Notes under the pieces: model-generated
Told to the model about the DNA's origin: nothing
The model's input: the letters and a program-made list of their open reading frames with translations, nothing else
Database searches by the model: none
Program-made: the position numbers and the translations under genes
Part shown: in pieces, positions 34,441 through 47,149 of the stretch
How positions within the stretch are numbered: position 1 is the stretch's first letter
Layout: each line of letters starts with the position of its first letter
From: Papio anubis
Lineage: Eukaryota; Chordata; Mammalia; Primates; Cercopithecidae
Direction: 5' to 3'
Length of the DNA stretch: 64,000 nt
Assembly: GCF_008728515.1 (NCBI RefSeq)
Contig: NC_044984.1
Span: forward strand, 92,117,181 to 92,181,180

Positions 34441-37322
34441 ACTTTTTTTTTTTTTTTGCGTGATAAACACATGACTGCTGGACAGAAAATTTCAGATACC
34501 CATTCTTTCACATAGTCCTAATTTCTCTTGCGAGTTTCAGTAATACAAAAGGCAAATTACGAGCCTTGAGCTAAGGTAGTATTCCATTGTCCTCTAAAAC
34601 CAGGCTTATGAACACAGACTTATGAAATATTCAAAGAAAAACAAAATTGTGGTCAATCTCATTCACCAGCAAATCTGATATTCATTCAATTGCTATAATT
34701 GTAGTGAATACCACTTTTAAAAAGATACCTTGCTTAAAAGGATATTGTTAATATTCATATAATGATTTTTTTCTTTTTCTTTTCAGAGTTTCTAGAAGCC
34801 TGTGGTGAGGAAATCTTTCAGTTTTCTAATTAGTTTTGTTTTTTGTTTATTATTGGTTTGTTTGCTTTTTCTGAAGAGTTGATTACATTTCAGAGTACAT
34901 AAGGCAGACAGTACACAATCTCTTGTATCTTCCTCTAAATTTAACTTTGCAGTCAAGAGTCTTTGTTACCCTGTGTTAACTACTTCTGCTTTGGGTTGTT
35001 TCAAATTGTGATTTACACTATGGATAAAAATCCAGCTATCAGACTATGTAAACTCTTTAAGAAAGAAAATACAACACGTTGGAAGTTTAGTACTTTATTC
35101 TCAGCAGCAGGCATTTATCCTGCTCCTACTATATGCACAGTTCTAGCAAAGAGCAAAAATAATGCAAACGGCTGTAGGGAAATAGTGCCTGGTATATCCT
35201 GCTATTTTTTAATAGGCATCTTCAAAGAGATAACCCCCAAAGAAGTGCTTATCTAATTTGAACTGAAAACATACAGGGGTTTCTTATAAATGGACTGACT
35301 TGCATTGAAGTTGAAATGCCAGGATTAATTATTAAAATAACCTTTTATTTATGAAATTTTCTAAGTTACATTACTCTAAGACAAATGAAAATAAGAAATA
35401 AAATTAGCCAGGAAGCGTGCCATGATTAAAAAACAAAACCCCCAAATCCACTAAATTGCACGCAGCATCTTTCCTTTACATCATTATTCTGAAAACCGGG
35501 ACTAGGACTTTTTTCATAGGCCAGCAGTAAATACGTTGGCTATGACGTCAAGGATATTTAAAGCAAGCTCAATACAATAAGACTCATTATTCTTTGAGGC
35601 ACATCATTATTGGCGTATGGTACATTCATTCCATGACTTTCTTGAGTCAGTAGATTACATTTCTCAAAATAATCCCATTTTTTTAATGCCTAAGCAAGCA
35701 TGCATTTTAATTTACTGCAGGTCTGAGAAAGTTTGTGTAGAGTGACATGTCTTTAAGTAAATATAAATTTATCTTCGGTGACAAGCTAATACACATCACA
35801 CCAGAGAATTTGGTATGGATTGATTTCTGTTTGTGGGAGAGAATAATTCTGGCATGTTCATTCTTCTATAAAGTTCATGGGGGAAGGGGATAAAGAAAAG
35901 ATGGATTTTTTGAGTGGTCTTAATTACAAACAGATTACAACATTGATATTGTATGACAGTAATGGAGAGGAATACGCTTCGATTATGCAATGACAAAGAA
36001 CGGTGGATTAGGGACCAGTGAGCTGGTGAATAAGTCGGAGGCTAGAGTAATTTGCAGGAAGATCACTTAAAGTCGAGTTTTCCTAGGCTAGGAATAGCCT
36101 GAAATTAGGGCAATCATCTGAATAATTCTCTGCCGGACTCAGGACCTGGGGTTGATCAGAATCAACAAATCATCTCAGTGGGAACAGAATGGAAGCATAT
36201 TTGCTCCATAGGGAATATATACTTCTGCAAGACAATAACAGCTGGAAAGCCCCATTTTTGGTCTTAGGAAATACATAAAACATATAGAAACATCATTTCT
36301 CCATTCATCTTTGAACCAGGTCATCAACAAACATATGGTTTTTATCTTTTGTCTATTCTACACACAATGTTGTAAAAATTCAAAATGAATATAATCAAAG
36401 AGCATCCAGCATAAAAGTGTGATTATAGGGAGAAGGTAAGAAGATAGCACAAACAAATGCACGTTTTTCCACATTTAGTTTCTGATGTTTGGATATCATG
36501 CATTCGTTTTCCCTGCAGAGATATTAAGCTACCAAATGAGAATATGGGGGAAGTCTATGTAAAACATATCTCTCTTTTTATTACATTTTAAAAGGCTGTC
36601 TGTTTTTCTATTTCGAAATTACTTATTACATAAGTTATGCCAAATCTTTTCATTGCCCCTCAAATGGCCCAAATGTAATCCTATAAAGTACAGACAGATA
36701 CGATTTAATGCCCCAGATTTCTACTTCAATTCATTTTTAAAAATTGCTTATATTTAATGCTTCTCATTAAGCCCATGACTACTCAGTAATCCATTTATCA
36801 CCTGCATTGGGCTCACACTGGGGGCTCAGCATTTGACCCAGATTCCTGTTTTGTTTTTGTTTGCCTGAATGTGTTATGGCCAAACCTAATTTAGCAAAAC
36901 AAGAGATTAAACTTAGGGACAAAGCTTCAAATTCTTAACTTCTCAAGAAGTCTTTGTCTCTCCCCCTAAGAAAGTAAATAAATGAAGACATAAGCTAGGA
37001 AGACATGTTAAAATGAAATAATGGCTGCATTTAAGTATCAAGGTCAGCTCTTGGTTTACAGTGACAATGTGCATATATATGTACATACTGTTTCCACAGA
37101 CCTCTTCCTGGGGGAGATTTATGGCCTCTGATGGCTGTTCTGAATTAAGCAAATTGTCCGAACACATCAAATATTAAAAAATTCAATATCCACAATTTTT
37201 CATGGATCATAAATTTGCTAAAGTTAATTCTCCCAAGCTCAATGATTATATTTTAGCAGATCTATGTATGTGAAAACTTCCATAATAGAAAAAAGTAAAT
37301 CATTTCATAATTTTTCCCTATG
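34441..37322. other. Long non-repetitive stretch, nothing assigned
   Basis: About 2.9 kb without a recognised Alu, L1, LTR, MIR or L2 body, unusual for this window. A T-run lies at 34443-34457. Short frames (longest 97 codons at 34963-35256) show no domain. Confidence 0.45.
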
Positions 37323-37324
37323 AT

Positions 37325-37435
37325 AAGGTAATGATAATGGTTTGTCCTAATATTTGTTGCACTGATCATGTGGCAGGCCATTTTATACTCATTATCTCGT
37401 CTGATTTTCTTAACTACCCTATGAAGTGGGTTGAA
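37325..37435 (+). mobile_element. MIR SINE fragment
   Basis: 'atcatgtggcaggccatttt', 'actcattatctcg' and 'actaccctatgaagtggg' match the MIR 5' half. Confidence 0.7.
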
Positions 37436-37506
37436 TGAATAGGACTTTGGGATACAATCATGAGCACCTTTATTTGTCTCCCCATGTTCCTTTAAAATTT
37501 GTGCAG

Positions 37507-37896
37507 TGTCTCAGTCCATTTGTGCTGCTATAAAAATACTTGAGACAGGGTAATTTATAAGCAACAGATTTTTTTTTGGTCACAGTTCTGGAGGCTGGGA
37601 AGTCCAAGTTCAAGGCCTGAGCAGGTTTGGTGTCTGATAAGAGTTGCTTTCTGTTTCCAAGATGTGACTTGTTGCTGCATCCTCTGAGGGGATAACTGCT
37701 GTGTTCTCACATGGCAGAAGGATGGAAGGGCACAAGGGCCTACCTATCCTCCTCCAGCCCTTTTATGACTCTCATCCATGAGAGCAGAGCCCTTATGACC
37801 TAATCACCTCCTAAAAACCCACCTCTTAATATTGTTGCATTGGGGATTAAGTTTTAACATAAATTTTGGAGAGGTTGAAACATTCAAACTGTAGCA
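37507..37896 (-). mobile_element. MST/MLT1-type MaLR LTR
   Basis: Antisense wording from 'tgtctcagtccatttgtgct' to 'ttcaaactgtagca', with 'acagttctggaggctgggaa' and 'acctaatcacctcctaaa' between. About 390 bp; target duplication not clear. Confidence 0.88.
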
Positions 37897-38379
37897 TAGT
37901 GAGAAAGTTCTCAGGACTCTTCATGGAAATATAATCAGGCCCCATATTTTATTCTGACTTCTCTCAAGGAAGCAAAACTCCTACAGTCACTTTAAGCCAC
38001 AAAATATAAGCTCAATTTTAGTATCTAGTTTATGAGGAATACTTGAAGTAAAAACTACTTTCTTCTGAGTCTAAAAAATCTCATAATTCACATTTAGCAT
38101 TCCAACCCAGAGCTACTTGCCCATCTGGTCATTCTTATAGGATAGGACCTGAGTAAACCACCATTGCTGAAAATATTCATAACTTCTTATAAAAAGCAGC
38201 TTAGATCCAATATTTATTAGATACATAAAGTGTATTTATAAGGTAAGTTAAGGTATAATGACTAATAGGACAAAAATCTCCTATGTATACAACATTAGTG
38301 TAAGAAATAGAACATTCTGTGTGCCCTTCCTAGTGCCATTATGGTAATGCATCATTGTGCTGGGTATCTGTAGTTCATG

Positions 38380-38572
38380 CATTATCTCTATATTTTATTG
38401 TATGAACTTATTATAATTTATCTTTCTATTTTACTACTAATGGACATTGTACTCTTACATTGCATTTTCATGATTATTGATAAGATTGAGCATCTTTTCA
38501 TATATTTATTTTTCATTCTTATTACCTCCTCCTCTGTCTTTTGTGTATTTTTTTATCAGATTGATTTTTGAT

Positions 38573-38620
<48 letters not shown>

Positions 38621-39848
38621 TGTGTATTTCCTGGTCCTTAACCCATTGACAATTATGGCTATTGATATTTTATGTCAATGCATAGCTTGTCTATTTTCCT
38701 TATGATCGTTTTTAATAAAGAGGTCTTAAACCTAATGCAATCAAATGTACCAATAATTTTCTTTCTGCTTTGCATTTTTTGTTTTAACAATTCTTTATCG
38801 CAAGATTGTAAATATATTTTCTTATATTGCCTTCTAAAAGTTTTATAGTTTTGCCTTTCATATTTAAGTCTATAATCCCACTACAATTGATTTTTGTGTG
38901 TGGTGTGATATAAAAGCTCAGTGTCATTTTATCCATATGAATGACTCTCCCAACACCATTTATTGCAAGATCCATCCTTTCCTCACTGTTCTGTAAAGCC
39001 AGATCTGTTATTAGATTTCCACATATTTGTGAGTCAGCTTGGGGAGTTCTATATTCTGCTCCATTGATCAATTTGTCTGTCCTTGCAATAATGATACATT
39101 GTCATAATTACCATAGCTTAAAAATAAGTTTAGATATTTTATATGCCATTCAGCCACAAGGAGTTTCTCCTTCAGGAATATTTTGGACATTCCTGGATCT
39201 TTGCTTTTCCATCTAAATTTTAGAACCAATGTGTCACAGTTCCCACATACACAGAATGAAACTAAACAAAATAAAATACCTTGTCGGGACTGTGATTGTG
39301 ATTATTTTAAATCTGTAGATTCCATTATGCAATCTATCCATTTTATTGATTAATAGTAAAATTATTAATATTATCACAGAATTATTAATTCCATGATTAA
39401 ATCATGGGATCTATGGATTTAAGATGACTGCAATCACAGTTCTGACAGAGTGGTGTCCTCATCTTGCCTTTATGACATGTCTTCATATCAATATCAATGG
39501 GGCAAGTCCTTCTTTCTTAACTATGGTTTTTGGTGTTGGCTTGATTAGTTGGGGTTATTAATTTTTCCATAATATTCCATTGTGAAAAAATTTCAATTAA
39601 TTCCAAATTTTAGAGTGTTAATTGAGTTCCTGGAAAAAAAATTCAACTAAGATTGTATTGGGATTGCAAAATTGTGGGTAAATTTAGGGGAGAATTTACA
39701 CCTTTATAGTAGGTGGTACCATCGAAGAGCATAAATGTCTCTTTATTTACTTAGACTATCTTTTTATTTTTAATTTAAGATCTAAGGCCTTCTCCATAAG
39801 TTTTATATCTTCCTGTTTAAGGAATGCTTGTTGCTGTTGATGGCATTT
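38380..39848 (-). mobile_element. Old L1M, part 1 (two overlapping pieces)
   Basis: Antisense L1M ORF2: 'aacaccatttattgcaaga', 'tcaatttgtctgtccttgc' and 'tttccatctaaattttagaa'. From about 39480 the wording partly repeats earlier consensus ('ggggcaagtccttctttc' ... 'ccaaattttagagtg'), suggesting two L1M fragments or an internal duplication. A TC/TG microsatellite lies at 38573-38625. Confidence 0.75.
38573..38625. repeat. (TC)n(TG)n microsatellite
   Basis: About 15 TC units, then about 11 TG units, inside old L1M. Confidence 0.95.
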
Positions 39849-41181
39849 TTTTAAAATTATACTTTAAGATCTGGGATAGACAGATTGCCCTCATAGACAA
39901 TATGAGGGCTGTAATTTATAAAAGCATATTATATTTGGGACTTTTGTTAAATAAGCAGATTTAAAAATATTATACTTTTAAGTTCTGGGATACATGTGCA
40001 GAACATGCAGGTTTGTTACATAGGTATACACATGCCATGGTGGTTTGCTGCACCCATCAACCTGTCATCTACGTTAGGTATTTCTCCTAATGCTATCCCT
40101 CCGCTAGCCCCTCACGCCCCAACAGGCCCCAGTATGTGATGTTCCCCTCCCTGTGTCCTTGTGTTCTCATTGTTCAACTCTCACTTATGAGAAAGAACAT
40201 GCGGTGTTTGGTTTTCTGTTCTTGCATCAGTTTGCTGAGAATGATGGTTTCCAGTTTCCATCCATGTGCCTGCAAAGGACATGAACTCATCCTTTTGTAT
40301 GGCTACATAGTATTCCATCGTGTGTATGTACCACATTTTCTTTATCCAGTCTATCACTGATGGGCATTTGGGTTGATTCCAAGTCTTTGCTATTGTGAAC
40401 AGTGCTGCAATGAACATATGTGTGCATGTGTCTTTATAGTAGAATGATTTATAATCCTTTGGGTATATACCCAGTAATGGGATTGTTGGGTCAAATGGTA
40501 TTTCTAGTTCTAGATCCTTGAGGAATCACCACACTGTCTTCCACAATGATTGAACTAATTCATACTCCCACCAACAGTGTAAAGGCGTTCCTATTTCTCA
40601 GCATCTGTTGTTTCCTGACTTTTAATGATCGCCACTCTAACTGGCACGAGATGGTATCCCATTGTGGTTTTGATTTGCATTTCTCTAACGACTAGTGATG
40701 ATGAGATTTTTTTTCATATGTTTGTTGGCCACATATATGTCTTCTTTTTGAGAAGTGTCTGTTCATATCCTTTGCCCACTTTTTGATGGGGTTGTTTTTT
40801 CTTGTAAATTTGTTTAAGTTCTTTGTGAATCCTGGATATTAGCCCTTTGCCAGATGGATAGATTGCAAAAATTTTATCCCATTTTGTAGGTTGCCTGTTC
40901 ACTCTGATGATACTTTCTTTTGCTGTGCAGAAGCTCTTTAGTTTAATCAGATCCCATTTGTCAATTTTGGCTTTTGTTGCCATTGCTTTTGGTGTTTTAG
41001 TCATGAAGTCTTTGCCCATGTCTATGTCCTGAATGGTATTGCCTAGGTGTTTGTCTAGGTTTTTTATGGTTTTAGGTCTTACATTTAAGTCTTTAATCCA
41101 TCTTGAGTTAATTTTTGTATAAGGTGTAAGGAGGGGATCCAGGTTCAGCTTTCTGCATATGGCTAGCCAGTTTTCCCAACA
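39849..41181 (-). mobile_element. L1PA, 5' truncated, with extra 3' segment
   Basis: From about 39968 the plus strand is antisense L1PA 3'UTR and ORF2 ('acatgtgcagaacatgcagg', 'cattcccaccaacagtgt'-like, 'gcagaagctctttagttt'). It is truncated at 41181. A probable target duplication GATGGCATTT/GATGGTATTT lies at 39839-39848 and 41182-41191. About 110 bp between the poly-T side and the main L1 3' end contains a second partial L1 3'-end match. Confidence 0.88.
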
Positions 41182-41465
41182 GATGGTATTTAATTTTTAT
41201 TAAATTTTCTGGTTACTTTTTTTTTTTTTTGTAGAAACGGCTATTAATTTTTGCCTTTTGGTCCTATATTTAGCCACCTTGTAAAAATATCATATTAGTT
41301 CTAATAGTTTTTCACGTTATTTTACTTTATTGTCTTTCTTTTCTTCTAATCTCTATTTCTTTTTCTTTCCTCACACATCGAGAAGAACTCCAGTACCATG
41401 TTAATTAGTAGCAACAATATTGGTATCACATCAAGCACTCCTACTCCTATCAAAACCCTTTTTTC
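41182..41465 (-). mobile_element. Old L1M, part 2
   Basis: Resumes after the L1PA: 'tcctatatttagccacctt', 'tattagttctaatagtttt' and 'aactccagtaccatgttaa' are antisense L1M ORF2. A T16 run sits at about 41218-41232. Confidence 0.72.
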
Positions 41466-41469
41466 TGAG

Positions 41470-42345
41470 CTTTAGTTATAGGAGAAGGAGTAGAAATACA
41501 CACAGAACATCAGCAGGTCTCTTTAGGATCATATAGCTTGCAGTAGTTCGAGCTGTGACACAAGCCTGCATCGTTTCATCCCAAAGACTTTGCTTGATCT
41601 TCATGCAGATGCATTGTATTTACTACAATAAACACTAGACTTAATTCACTTCAATAAATATTTGTTGATTATTTACTGGTAAAAATAAATATTATTCTAG
41701 GTCACTTTTGGTTTATGTCTAAAATTTGTATTATAATTTCATGTAATTATACAATTTTGTTGTAGTATGATTACATTCATAAAAATGAGAATAATATAAT
41801 ATAGTACTTCATCTCATCAATTCCTCAAAGAAAATTTAAAAATTGAAATTCTTGAAATATTCTCAGCTAGGAAACTCCTCAAACAGATTAGTTAACCAGA
41901 AGATGAACAAGAACATGGCCAGTTTTCAAAGTATTAAATTACCCAAGTAAAAGCATAACATCAGTTTTATAAAAGGAATATTTTACTTTTCACTTGAATA
42001 ATAGGCCTTAAAAGCTAAAAGTTAGTCATTTCAAGTTTGCTCATCTTTCAGGGTTGTATTTTATTATTCATAATGAGAAGGCAGAGCCTTTGAAAGTGGA
42101 CTATTAGAGGAAATACAACTTTAAAAATTTTTTCTAGTGACTGCGTGAATAAGGAACCTCATTAATCAAGATGACTCCATTAAAAAGTTGGCTTTAGACA
42201 CACATCACCATGCAGTTGTCATTTTTACCCCCTTGGGATCTATTTCATTTTCAGACACTTCCAAAACAAGTTTTATCCTCTTTCACTCAATCAAGATTCT
42301 AATCCCTTTGTCATCAAGTATTTGGACAGTATTACAAGAGAGAAA
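41470..42345. other. AT-rich stretch, nothing assigned
   Basis: Contains a short L2-terminus-like phrase near 41645 ('ttcaataaatatttgttgat'), too small to call. Confidence 0.35.
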
Positions 42346-42348
42346 TGT

Positions 42349-42440
42349 ATTCAACAAACATTTATGAGGTACCAACTGGGCCATAGGTGTTGTGCAAGAC
42401 CTCACGATATAGAGAAAAATGCAATCATCTCCCTCACTTG
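42349..42440 (-). mobile_element. L2 3'-end fragment
   Basis: 'ttcaacaaacatttatgagg' and 'accaactgggccataggtg' are the antisense L2 terminus. Confidence 0.65.
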
Positions 42441-42545
42441 TCTCCAAAGCCAGAGAAGAGACGTGAATTGAGCAGAGCCTTCCAACAGCAAGAGATAAGT
42501 ACTGTAATCAAGGCCCGTTGGATGGTTAGAAAGTACAGGTAGAGA

Positions 42546-43092
42546 ATGTATTAGATATCTATTACTGCATACTGATATTACTACAAATTTAGCAACTTAA
42601 AAGCAACACAGATATTTTATATTTCAATACCAAGGGATCAGGTTTGGGGGCATGTTTTTACTTTGTCCTCTCCAAAATCTTACAGGGCTACAATCAAGGT
42701 GTTGACTTGAGCTGTGCTCTCCTCTGAGGTTTGATTGGCGAAGTATCCATTTCCAAGTTCACATAGTTGTTGGTAGCATCAGTCCTTTGAAGGTGCAATA
42801 ATTGTGGCCTCATTCTCCTGCCAGGAGATAACTGAAGGATATCTCCAGTTCCTTGCTATGTGGCACTTTCCGACATTACAGCTTGCTTCGTCAAAGTCAG
42901 CAAGGAAGAGAGAGACCCCAGCAAGATAGGGACTGCAATCTTGTGTGACATAATTGAGTGCATATAACCACTTTTTCTGTATGTCTAGAAGCAATTCACA
43001 GATTCCACCCATACTCAGGTATTGGTGGAGGATCACATCAGAGCATGAACACTACATAATGGGGGCAAGTTTAAGATTCTGTCAGACATAGA
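42546..43092 (-). mobile_element. MLT1-type MaLR LTR, diverged
   Basis: 'gtattagatatctattactg', 'agcaacttaaaagcaacaca' and 'atcaaggtgttgacttgagc' match the antisense MLT1 order; it ends near 'aagattctgtcagacatag'. Old copy, ends approximate. Confidence 0.65.
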
Positions 43093-43274
43093 CCTCCTAA
43101 TCTGATCCTGGGTGCTAACTGATGCCTGAAAACATGGATGAGCAGGACAAACATTCCAAACAGAATGCATATACTCAGAGTAAGAGAGCAAAGTCTAGTT
43201 AGAGAAATTTAAATAGTCCTTGGACTGTTACACGATGGGGAGGGGGTGAGGCTGGGTTGAAAATGGACGGTAAT

Positions 43275-43460
43275 CATAATGACCAGCGTTGAAGAACATT
43301 TACCATGGTCAAGTTCCTTTCAGAGAAATTTACATACCTTGTTTTCCCTTAATTCTCATCGTAACCCCATGAGATTACTTCTATTATAATCCCCATTTTG
43401 GAGATAAATTGAAGTAGAAAGAAGATAAGACATGTTCCCCCAGGGAGGTAAACAGAGACC
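43275..43460 (+). mobile_element. MIR SINE
   Basis: 'ttctcatcgtaaccccatga', 'tattataatccccattttgg' and 'agacatgttcccccaggg' follow the MIR core. Confidence 0.72.
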
Positions 43461-43464
43461 AGGT

Positions 43465-44175
43465 TATAAATAATCTCATATCACTTGTCAAAGAATTTTT
43501 ATTTTATCTTGATTATACTTATATATTTATTGAAGATTTATTGGAGATTCTGCGGAGTGTGCATTAGTTTGGGAGTTGTCAGTGAATTAGGATCAGGAAA
43601 CAGTGCAACTCGATTTTTAAGGTATTGCAATAATCTAAATAAATGCTGAGGGACTGGTCTGAGTCAGAGGCAGTGAGCTTGGAGGAGATGGGCTAGAATT
43701 AAGAGATATTTAGAAGGTTCAGTACCAGGGCACTAGTCTGATGTGGGTGTAGAAGGAATTGGGGATGATTCCTAGGATTCTGATGGAGCAATTGAGTGAA
43801 TGATTGTGCCACTCACAAAGACAGGTTAACAGATGGAGGAGTGAGTTTGGAAGAAAGAGGAGATAGTGGGTTCAGTTAAGGAAATTTTAGTGAATTCAAT
43901 TCTTGTTAAGGTAGGAAGTAAGGTCATCAGCTAATGTGGGGTGATTAGGGGACAGTAGCCAAGAATGGAGGACATCTGGAACTGTCACTGTGATGCACAC
44001 TATAGTAATTTAATCAAAGGTAAATAAAGTCATGGCTGTGTATGTAGAGTCTAGGGAGGTTGGAGAGGTTGATCATGGCATCTTGGCTGAATGGGAGAAA
44101 AACAAAGCCAGAACAGAGAAGGGACTAGAAGAACTGGCAAAGCATTGACAGAGAATGGAAAGTTCACATAGAAAA
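43465..44175. other. Unassigned stretch
   Basis: Around 43560-44170 the wording is purine-rich and somewhat like antisense L2 ('gggatgattcctaggattc', 'gagaatggaaag'), but not decisively so. Confidence 0.3.
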
Positions 44176-44179
44176 AAAA

Positions 44180-44501
44180 TCTAAAGCCCTCACCACGACC
44201 TACAGGTTCTACACAATTTTGGCCATGGTCAACTCTCTAAAAGCCCCAGCTTATTCCTTGACTAGTGTAATAAGTATGTTCCTGCTGTATGGTGTTTGCA
44301 ACAACTGTTCCCTCTACCCAGATTACTCTTTCCCAAGATATCTCCATGCCCCCCTCTGAATTCCTTCAGAATTCTCTTTCTATGTTGCCTCCTCAAAGTG
44401 TCCTTGCTTGACCCCTTATTTAAAATAGCACCTCTTTTCACTACCCATCCCCTTGTTGAATTTTATTTTTTATTTTTAGCAATGATCACTATTAGCTACT
44501 A
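44180..44501 (+). mobile_element. L2 LINE, part 1 of 3
   Basis: 'aactgttccctctacccag', 'agtgtccttgcttgacccc' and 'aaaatagcacctcttttcac' are L2 in sense. It is broken by an ERV LTR here and by an L1ME further on. Confidence 0.8.
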
Positions 44502-45204
44502 CGTGTAATTGCCCAATGGGTTCTTTCTGCCCATTGCACAGATAAAATCAATCCACTGAGACTACAGCATTAGTTGGCTTGAGGCCAGCCCATGTGAGAG
44601 AACTGGAATTATCACTTAAATCAATCTCCCTGAAGGATTGGAGGTTAGGGGTCTTTATGCAAAATTGGTGGGTAGGGGGCTAGGGAATGGGTGCTGCCGA
44701 TTGGTTGGGAAATGAATCATATGGGTGTATAAATGGTCCTCATATGCTGAGTTCACCTCTGGGTGGGACCAAGTGATCAGCTGAGTCATGGGTCATGAGT
44801 CCAGATGGGATCAGTTTGAAAAACATCTCAAGCAAACCAATCTTAGATTCTACAATAGCGATGTTATCTATGAGATCACTTGGGCAAGTCACAAATCTTG
44901 TGATCTCTGGCCACATGACCCCTGAACAGTAAGGGATTATAGAAACTACGCCTATGGTTTATCAGAGTTTAGGCCCTTCTCATAATCCTAGCCTTGTGGC
45001 CTTTCATTAGTTTTACAATGGTAGTTTAGTTTTGGGAAGAGTAGTATCATCTTTGCTTTAAGGTTAAATTATGAACTAAATTCCTCCCAAAGTTAATTAG
45101 GCCTATGCCCAGGAATGACCAAGGAAAGCTTGGAGGTCAGAAGCAAGATGAAGTCAACTGTCAGATTTCTCTTACTGTTGTGATTTTGCAAAAGTGGCTT
45201 CACA
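44502..45204 (-). mobile_element. Class I ERV LTR (family not named)
   Basis: About 700 bp between two pieces of one L2. Plus strand begins 'tgtaattgcccaatggg' and ends 'aaaagtggcttcaca'. 'cttctcataatcctagcc' and 'gtggcctttcattagtttta' recur in other copies I remember of this LTR. No target duplication was identified. Confidence 0.6.
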
Positions 45205-45275
45205 TGTTATGTACCTATTGTCTCTTTATTTTCAATCTCTCCCACTAGGCTATTAGAGCAAAGATAATAACAACT
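45205..45275 (+). mobile_element. L2 LINE, part 2 of 3
   Basis: 'gtacctattgtctctttat' and 'ctctcccactaggctattag' continue the L2 after the LTR. Confidence 0.72.
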
Positions 45276-45279
45276 TTAC

Positions 45280-46125
45280 AATACCTTTGATTAAGTAAGT
45301 CTTAATAATTAAAAAACCAAATGATTTTAATGTACAGTGAAAAGTCTTGTAGTAACTCATCTGTTCAGTCCCTCTTCCCTAGAAGATAGCCACATTTATT
45401 AAATTCTTGTCTGTCTTTTCAGTTTCCCTATAGAAGTGTAAGCAAATATGAGTAGATGCTCTTAGATTTATTCTTCATTTTTTGCAGAATAGAGAATTCA
45501 TTAACCATATCACTGGGCTACTGGCTTTCTCCATATTGCAGTTTTCTCCCATCAGTACATACAGAGAGTCTTCAGTTTATTTTTGTTTTGGGGATTTGGA
45601 GGTTGTGGATTGTTCAATTTACAGTGGCATAATGTTTCACTATATACCATAGTTTGTTTAACTAGACCCCCACTAATGAGCATTTGGGTATTTTCTAATT
45701 TATAAATTTATATCTCTTTATTCAATGAATAACTTTATGTATACATTATTTTGGCTATGTACAAATATAGCTGCAGAAGAAATTCCCTAAAGTGAGAAAA
45801 AGGCTACATACATGTGTAATTTTGATAGATAATGCCAAATTGCTCCCCATCGGAATTGTACCAATTTATACTCCCACCAGCCACGTGTAAAAGTTCCTAT
45901 TTCCTCACAGTCTTGCTAAACAAAGCTGCAAAACAAGAGTCTTGTCAATCAGTGAATTTTTGCCAGTCTGAAAGTTAAAAAAAAAAAAAAATGACATCTT
46001 AGTATAGTGTTTTGTTTGTATTTTGCTAAGTATGAGTGAGCCAGAGATTTCTTCCTTCTGTGAAGAGCTTTTATATATTTACATGCCCTTTTCATTTCTA
46101 GAAATTGTCTGTTCTTTTATTTTAT
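45280..46125 (-). mobile_element. Old L1 (L1ME-type) 3' region
   Basis: Antisense wording: 'cactaatgagcatttgggta', 'gataatgccaaattgctccc' and 'tttatactcccaccagcca'. An A15 run at 45977-45991 is a later expansion. It separates L2 parts 2 and 3. Confidence 0.72.
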
Positions 46126-46126
46126 G

Positions 46127-46232
46127 AAAAAGACTGTCTATTTTCCCCACTGTATTCTCAGCATTTAGGACGGTACATAATCTATAGTGAGCTTGTTAAA
46201 TATTTGCTGAATAAATGAATAAATGGGTATGA
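46127..46232 (+). mobile_element. L2 LINE, part 3 of 3 (3' end)
   Basis: 'ccactgtattctcagcattt' to 'atatttgctgaataaatgaa' is the L2 terminus, completing the element begun at 44180. Confidence 0.75.
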
Positions 46233-46234
46233 CA

Positions 46235-47145
46235 AGGGTGAAATGCTAGGCTAAAGAAGTGAAGGAAAGAAGAGGTGGAAGCAGGAAGGGAAAACTTTAA
46301 GACCATGGTTGTGCTGGTGGAGCGGTTTGAAATAATGATGTGCTTTTTTAGGTGTTACCATGGCAGCAGGGGTCATAGCCACAAAGATCCTTATAACAGA
46401 GAAACATGACACCAAGGGATGAGACAGGTCATCAGCATAGATGAGAACATGAAATAAAACATCACACTGTGAGCTGTTCTGGGAAGAATGTGTATTTCTG
46501 AGCCCGCTAAAGGATGCAGGTAAAAACGACATTGTTATTATAATCGGGTGTCCCATTGACTTCACCCAAGATGGTCCCCTGGGCACCCAATCCTTCTTGC
46601 TTTTGGTCCAACTGCACTCCTCATTCTCTCACTCTCCTGTTATTTTTCATTCTGTCTCTGACTTGGCTACCTTGGTTTATTAACTCTTCTGCCCTTGGAT
46701 GCACTCCCTCACCTGTCTCTCTGCTCCTTCTCCTTGTTGTTCAGATTCACCCTCTCTCCTACCCTCTTGGACCCAGAATTCTGGAACCTGCCCCTCTCCC
46801 TGCTTTTTGCCCAGAGGGTTGGCTCTTGGATACAGAAAATAAATTTTATTTTCTTCCCTGCTCTTGTCTTTCATTAGCAAATGGAATCATTTGTAATTAC
46901 CAAAGCTGCATGTTGGCAAATTCCTCTCTTGCAAAAATGTGGACAACTGTCATAGAAAATGACTTTCTAAAGTAAGATTACTCTTTAACAAATTGGGGTA
47001 TGACAATCATGAAAATGAAAGTGTACCCTTCCAGTCTTTGTGAAGCAACTTATCTATTCTGAAGTCTTTTTATAGTGTCACTGTGTTTTTAGTAAATATT
47101 TCTTTTGTTCACTCTTTATAATAGGAAAAACAATCCTATTACTGC
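46235..47145. other. Unassigned, pyrimidine-rich in the middle
   Basis: 46560-46870 is C/T-rich and yields frames up to 139 codons on either strand, none with a domain; the longest begins with TTG. No repeat body recognised. Confidence 0.4.
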
Positions 47146-47149
47146 AAAT

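Noticed and set aside
46556..46975. 139-codon plus-strand frame in C/T-rich DNA
   Set aside because: Non-ATG start, low-complexity composition, competing minus-strand frames.
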